Shown here one piece after another: positions 5,073-6,223 of a stretch of 6,223 nucleotides of DNA. A program made the translations under genes and the position numbers. The first letter of the stretch is position 1. Each line of letters opens with the position of its first letter. The DNA comes from JBCDBY01 sp039182715. Lineage in GTDB: Bacteria; Planctomycetota; PLA2. Location of the stretch: contig JBCDBY010000276.1 in NCBI GenBank assembly GCA_039182715.1, positions 1-6,223 of the forward strand, given 5' to 3'. The notes beneath the pieces were generated by a model. That model had not been told where the DNA came from. It saw only the letters and a program-made list of their open reading frames with translations, and did not search any database.

Positions 5073-6124
5073 TCCGCCCCCCACGCGGAGGCGGGAATCT
5101 CCAACTCGCGCGACCCGCTGCGGGGCACGCGATCGAGTCGGCGCGCGTCCGCGTAGGCGATGACCCGGAACTTGGTCTGCTCCGGCTTGCGGTCGAACCT
5201 GATCTCGAGCGCGTCGCCGACGATCTTGTACCGGTAGCCAATGCCCTCGTACTCCGAGTGCGTCGTCCAGGCCGTCGCCTCGACGAACTTCATGTAGGCG
5301 CGAGTGCCGACCGGCTCGAGTGCCACGACGATCCGGTCCCGGTCGATCACATCGCTGGTCTCGTACGCGGAGAAGCCGAACCCGCGCCGCGCGAGCTGGA
5401 CGAGGGCGTAGATGCTCTCCTTGTCGTGGTCGACCTGGAGCCGCGTGATGTCGACTTCGGTCGCGTCGCCATGCAGGTCTCCTTCCGGATCCGCCGTGTT
5501 TGGTCCGAGCGGAGGCCAGTCCCCGATCCGTCCGTCCACGTCGATGCGGCTCCCGTCGTCGGTGCAAATGTAGTCCACCGAGATGGGATGCTCGGAGATG
5601 GTGCTCTCGAGAAAGAACCGCCAGCGGACCTTCTTGTTGTAGCGGAGCCCGTGCTTGCGCAGCAGCTCCATGGGGAAGCGGAACCGGATGGAGCGGTCGC
5701 CGAGCTCGGGTGGCGCCAGCCTCAGCGATGAGGAGTGGACGAAACTGCGCCGGTCGCCCTTGCGCGTCCACTTCACAACCGTGCCGCGCCGCTGCAGAGG
5801 GTCGCCCCCGTCCTTCCGCACGATGTTGCGGCGGAAACGGGAGCCGGCGAACGCATGCACACCGAAATCGAAGCCTTCCACGCCCGTGGTCTTCCGGTTG
5901 TCCGTGTCGAACTCGATGTGGGCGTCGACAAAGACCCCGTCACGCAGGTTCTTGGCCAGGTGTACCTCGACGATGCACGCGCCGCCCTCCATCTTCAGCC
6001 GGACATCCGTGACATCGTGGATCGCCCGCCGGGCATCCGACGTGCGGCCGTCGCGCACGTGCACCGCGACCCCCCCGTTCCCGGCCGCGAGAACGGTGGC
6101 GACGAAGAGAAAGACGACCGTCAC
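5069..6124 (-). CDS. Exported protein with two CBM9-like modules
   Basis: A 351-codon frame beginning with GTG. Residues 1-15 are hydrophobic (V-V-F-L-F-V-A-T-V-L) and read as a signal peptide lacking the usual basic start. The first beta-sandwich, about 38-178, contains H-I-E-F-D-T-D-N at 69-76, the strand found where CBM9-like/DOMON modules show 'xIxIDTDN'. The second, about 193-348, opens with I-D-V-D-G-R-I-G-D-W-P at 194-204, the classic 'IDGxxxDW' entry of CBM9-like domains, then D-I-T-R-L-Q-V-D-H-D and I-Y-A-L-V at 238-242. Such modules bind sugars or haem in other proteins; ligands are unknown here. The stop overlaps the next gene's TTG by 4 bases, so the two are co-translated. The start is suspect: a TAG stands immediately before the GTG, there is no Shine-Dalgarno, and unrelated sequence begins there, so the 5' end may be clipped. 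Confidence 0.75.
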   Translation of the reverse strand: MTVVFLFVATVLAAGNGGVAVHVRDGRTSDARRAIHDVTDVRLKMEGGACIVEVHLAKNLRDGVFVDAHIEFDTDNRKTTGVEGFDFGVHAFAGSRFRRNIVRKDGGDPLQRRGTVVKWTRKGDRRSFVHSSSLRLAPPELGDRSIRFRFPMELLRKHGLRYNKKVRWRFFLESTISEHPISVDYICTDDGSRIDVDGRIGDWPPLGPNTADPEGDLHGDATEVDITRLQVDHDKESIYALVQLARRGFGFSAYETSDVIDRDRIVVALEPVGTRAYMKFVEATAWTTHSEYEGIGYRYKIVGDALEIRFDRKPEQTKFRVIAYADARRLDRVPRSGSRELEIPASAWGAD

Positions 6125-6128
6125 CTAC

Positions 6129-6223
6129 ATGATGATCGCGGCGACGATGCTGGGCCTGCCCTACGTCCAGTATCTGCGCGGCCATGTGAACGTGGACCTT
6201 CTGCCGCTCGCCCTGCCGCCCTC
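6129..6223 (+). CDS. Fragment of a TRAP-transporter small permease (DctQ-like), N-terminus missing
   Basis: The plus strand reads V-T-Y from 6120, then from the ATG at 6129 M-M-I-A-A-T-M-L-G, Y-V-Q-Y-L, R-G-H-V-N-V-D-L-L and L-A-L-P-P to the right edge. Third codon positions are almost all G or C, a strong coding signature in this genome, and the opposite strand shows no credible protein. A hydrophobic run followed by 'GxHVxVDLL' is typical of DctQ, the small membrane subunit of TRAP solute transporters, where it falls some 50-70 residues into the protein after a first membrane helix. That helix is not encoded upstream of 6120: the frame continues open into non-membrane sequence antisense to the neighbouring gene. 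It is therefore a 5'-truncated gene or a join. Recognition rests on about 32 residues. Confidence 0.42.
   Translation, partial: MMIAATMLGLPYVQYLRGHVNVDLLPLALPP

Noticed and set aside
2988..5156. A 722-codon plus-strand open frame antisense to the beta-helix gene
   Set aside because: Composition (Arg/Ala/Asp-rich, no structure) is that of a GC-rich shadow frame. The minus strand gives a signal peptide and beta-helix repeats.
5940..6185. An 81-codon minus-strand frame across the right-edge junction
   Set aside because: It is His/Arg/Gly-rich, overlaps the signal peptide region in another frame and lacks a ribosome binding site.

Overview
This is a GC-rich bacterial window, probably from a chromosome or metagenomic contig. 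Third codon positions in the reading frames are strongly G/C biased. The set of secreted proteins suits a Planctomycetota-like or similar environmental bacterium: a Deg protease with a plant Deg2/Deg9-like tail, a right-handed beta-helix protein with a 'WLICGP'-type sandwich, and a protein with two CBM9-like modules. The lineage is an inference; there is no rRNA or marker gene.

Layout from left to right. Positions 1-496 (minus) hold the start of a putative lipoprotein with a DUF1353 domain, running off the left edge. Positions 497-1226 contain no intact gene and look like a gene graveyard. They hold a possible C-terminal scrap of a quinone-oxidoreductase-like gene (651-713), about 10.7 tandem copies of the heptamer ctcgcca (783-857), a perfect 7-bp hairpin (903-919), and a decayed C-terminus of an IS91-like transposase (990-1226). 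A small two-helix membrane protein follows (1227-1451, minus). It is divergent from an exported trypsin-like/PDZ protease (1685-3139, plus), and the 233-bp divergent spacer holds a strong inverted repeat (1597-1617).

The protease ends tail to tail, 13 bases from a two-gene minus-strand unit. This unit encodes an exported protein with two CBM9-like modules (5069-6124) and, overlapping it by the 4 bases TTGA, an exported beta-helix protein (3153-5072) that begins with TTG. The two are almost certainly co-translated and are probably cell-surface or periplasmic partners, perhaps acting on or binding polysaccharide; the substrate cannot be read from sequence.

The right edge is odd. The frame of the CBM9-like gene is closed by a stop immediately before its first possible codon (GTG), with no ribosome binding site. 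From about 6120 on, the plus strand reads as the interior of a TRAP-transporter small permease (DctQ-like) that lacks its N-terminal helix. This looks like a rearrangement breakpoint or an assembly join. I see no CRISPR array, tRNA or rRNA, and no clear undescribed defence or mobile system. The best leads are the right-edge junction, the surface-protein pair and the decayed mobile-element region.
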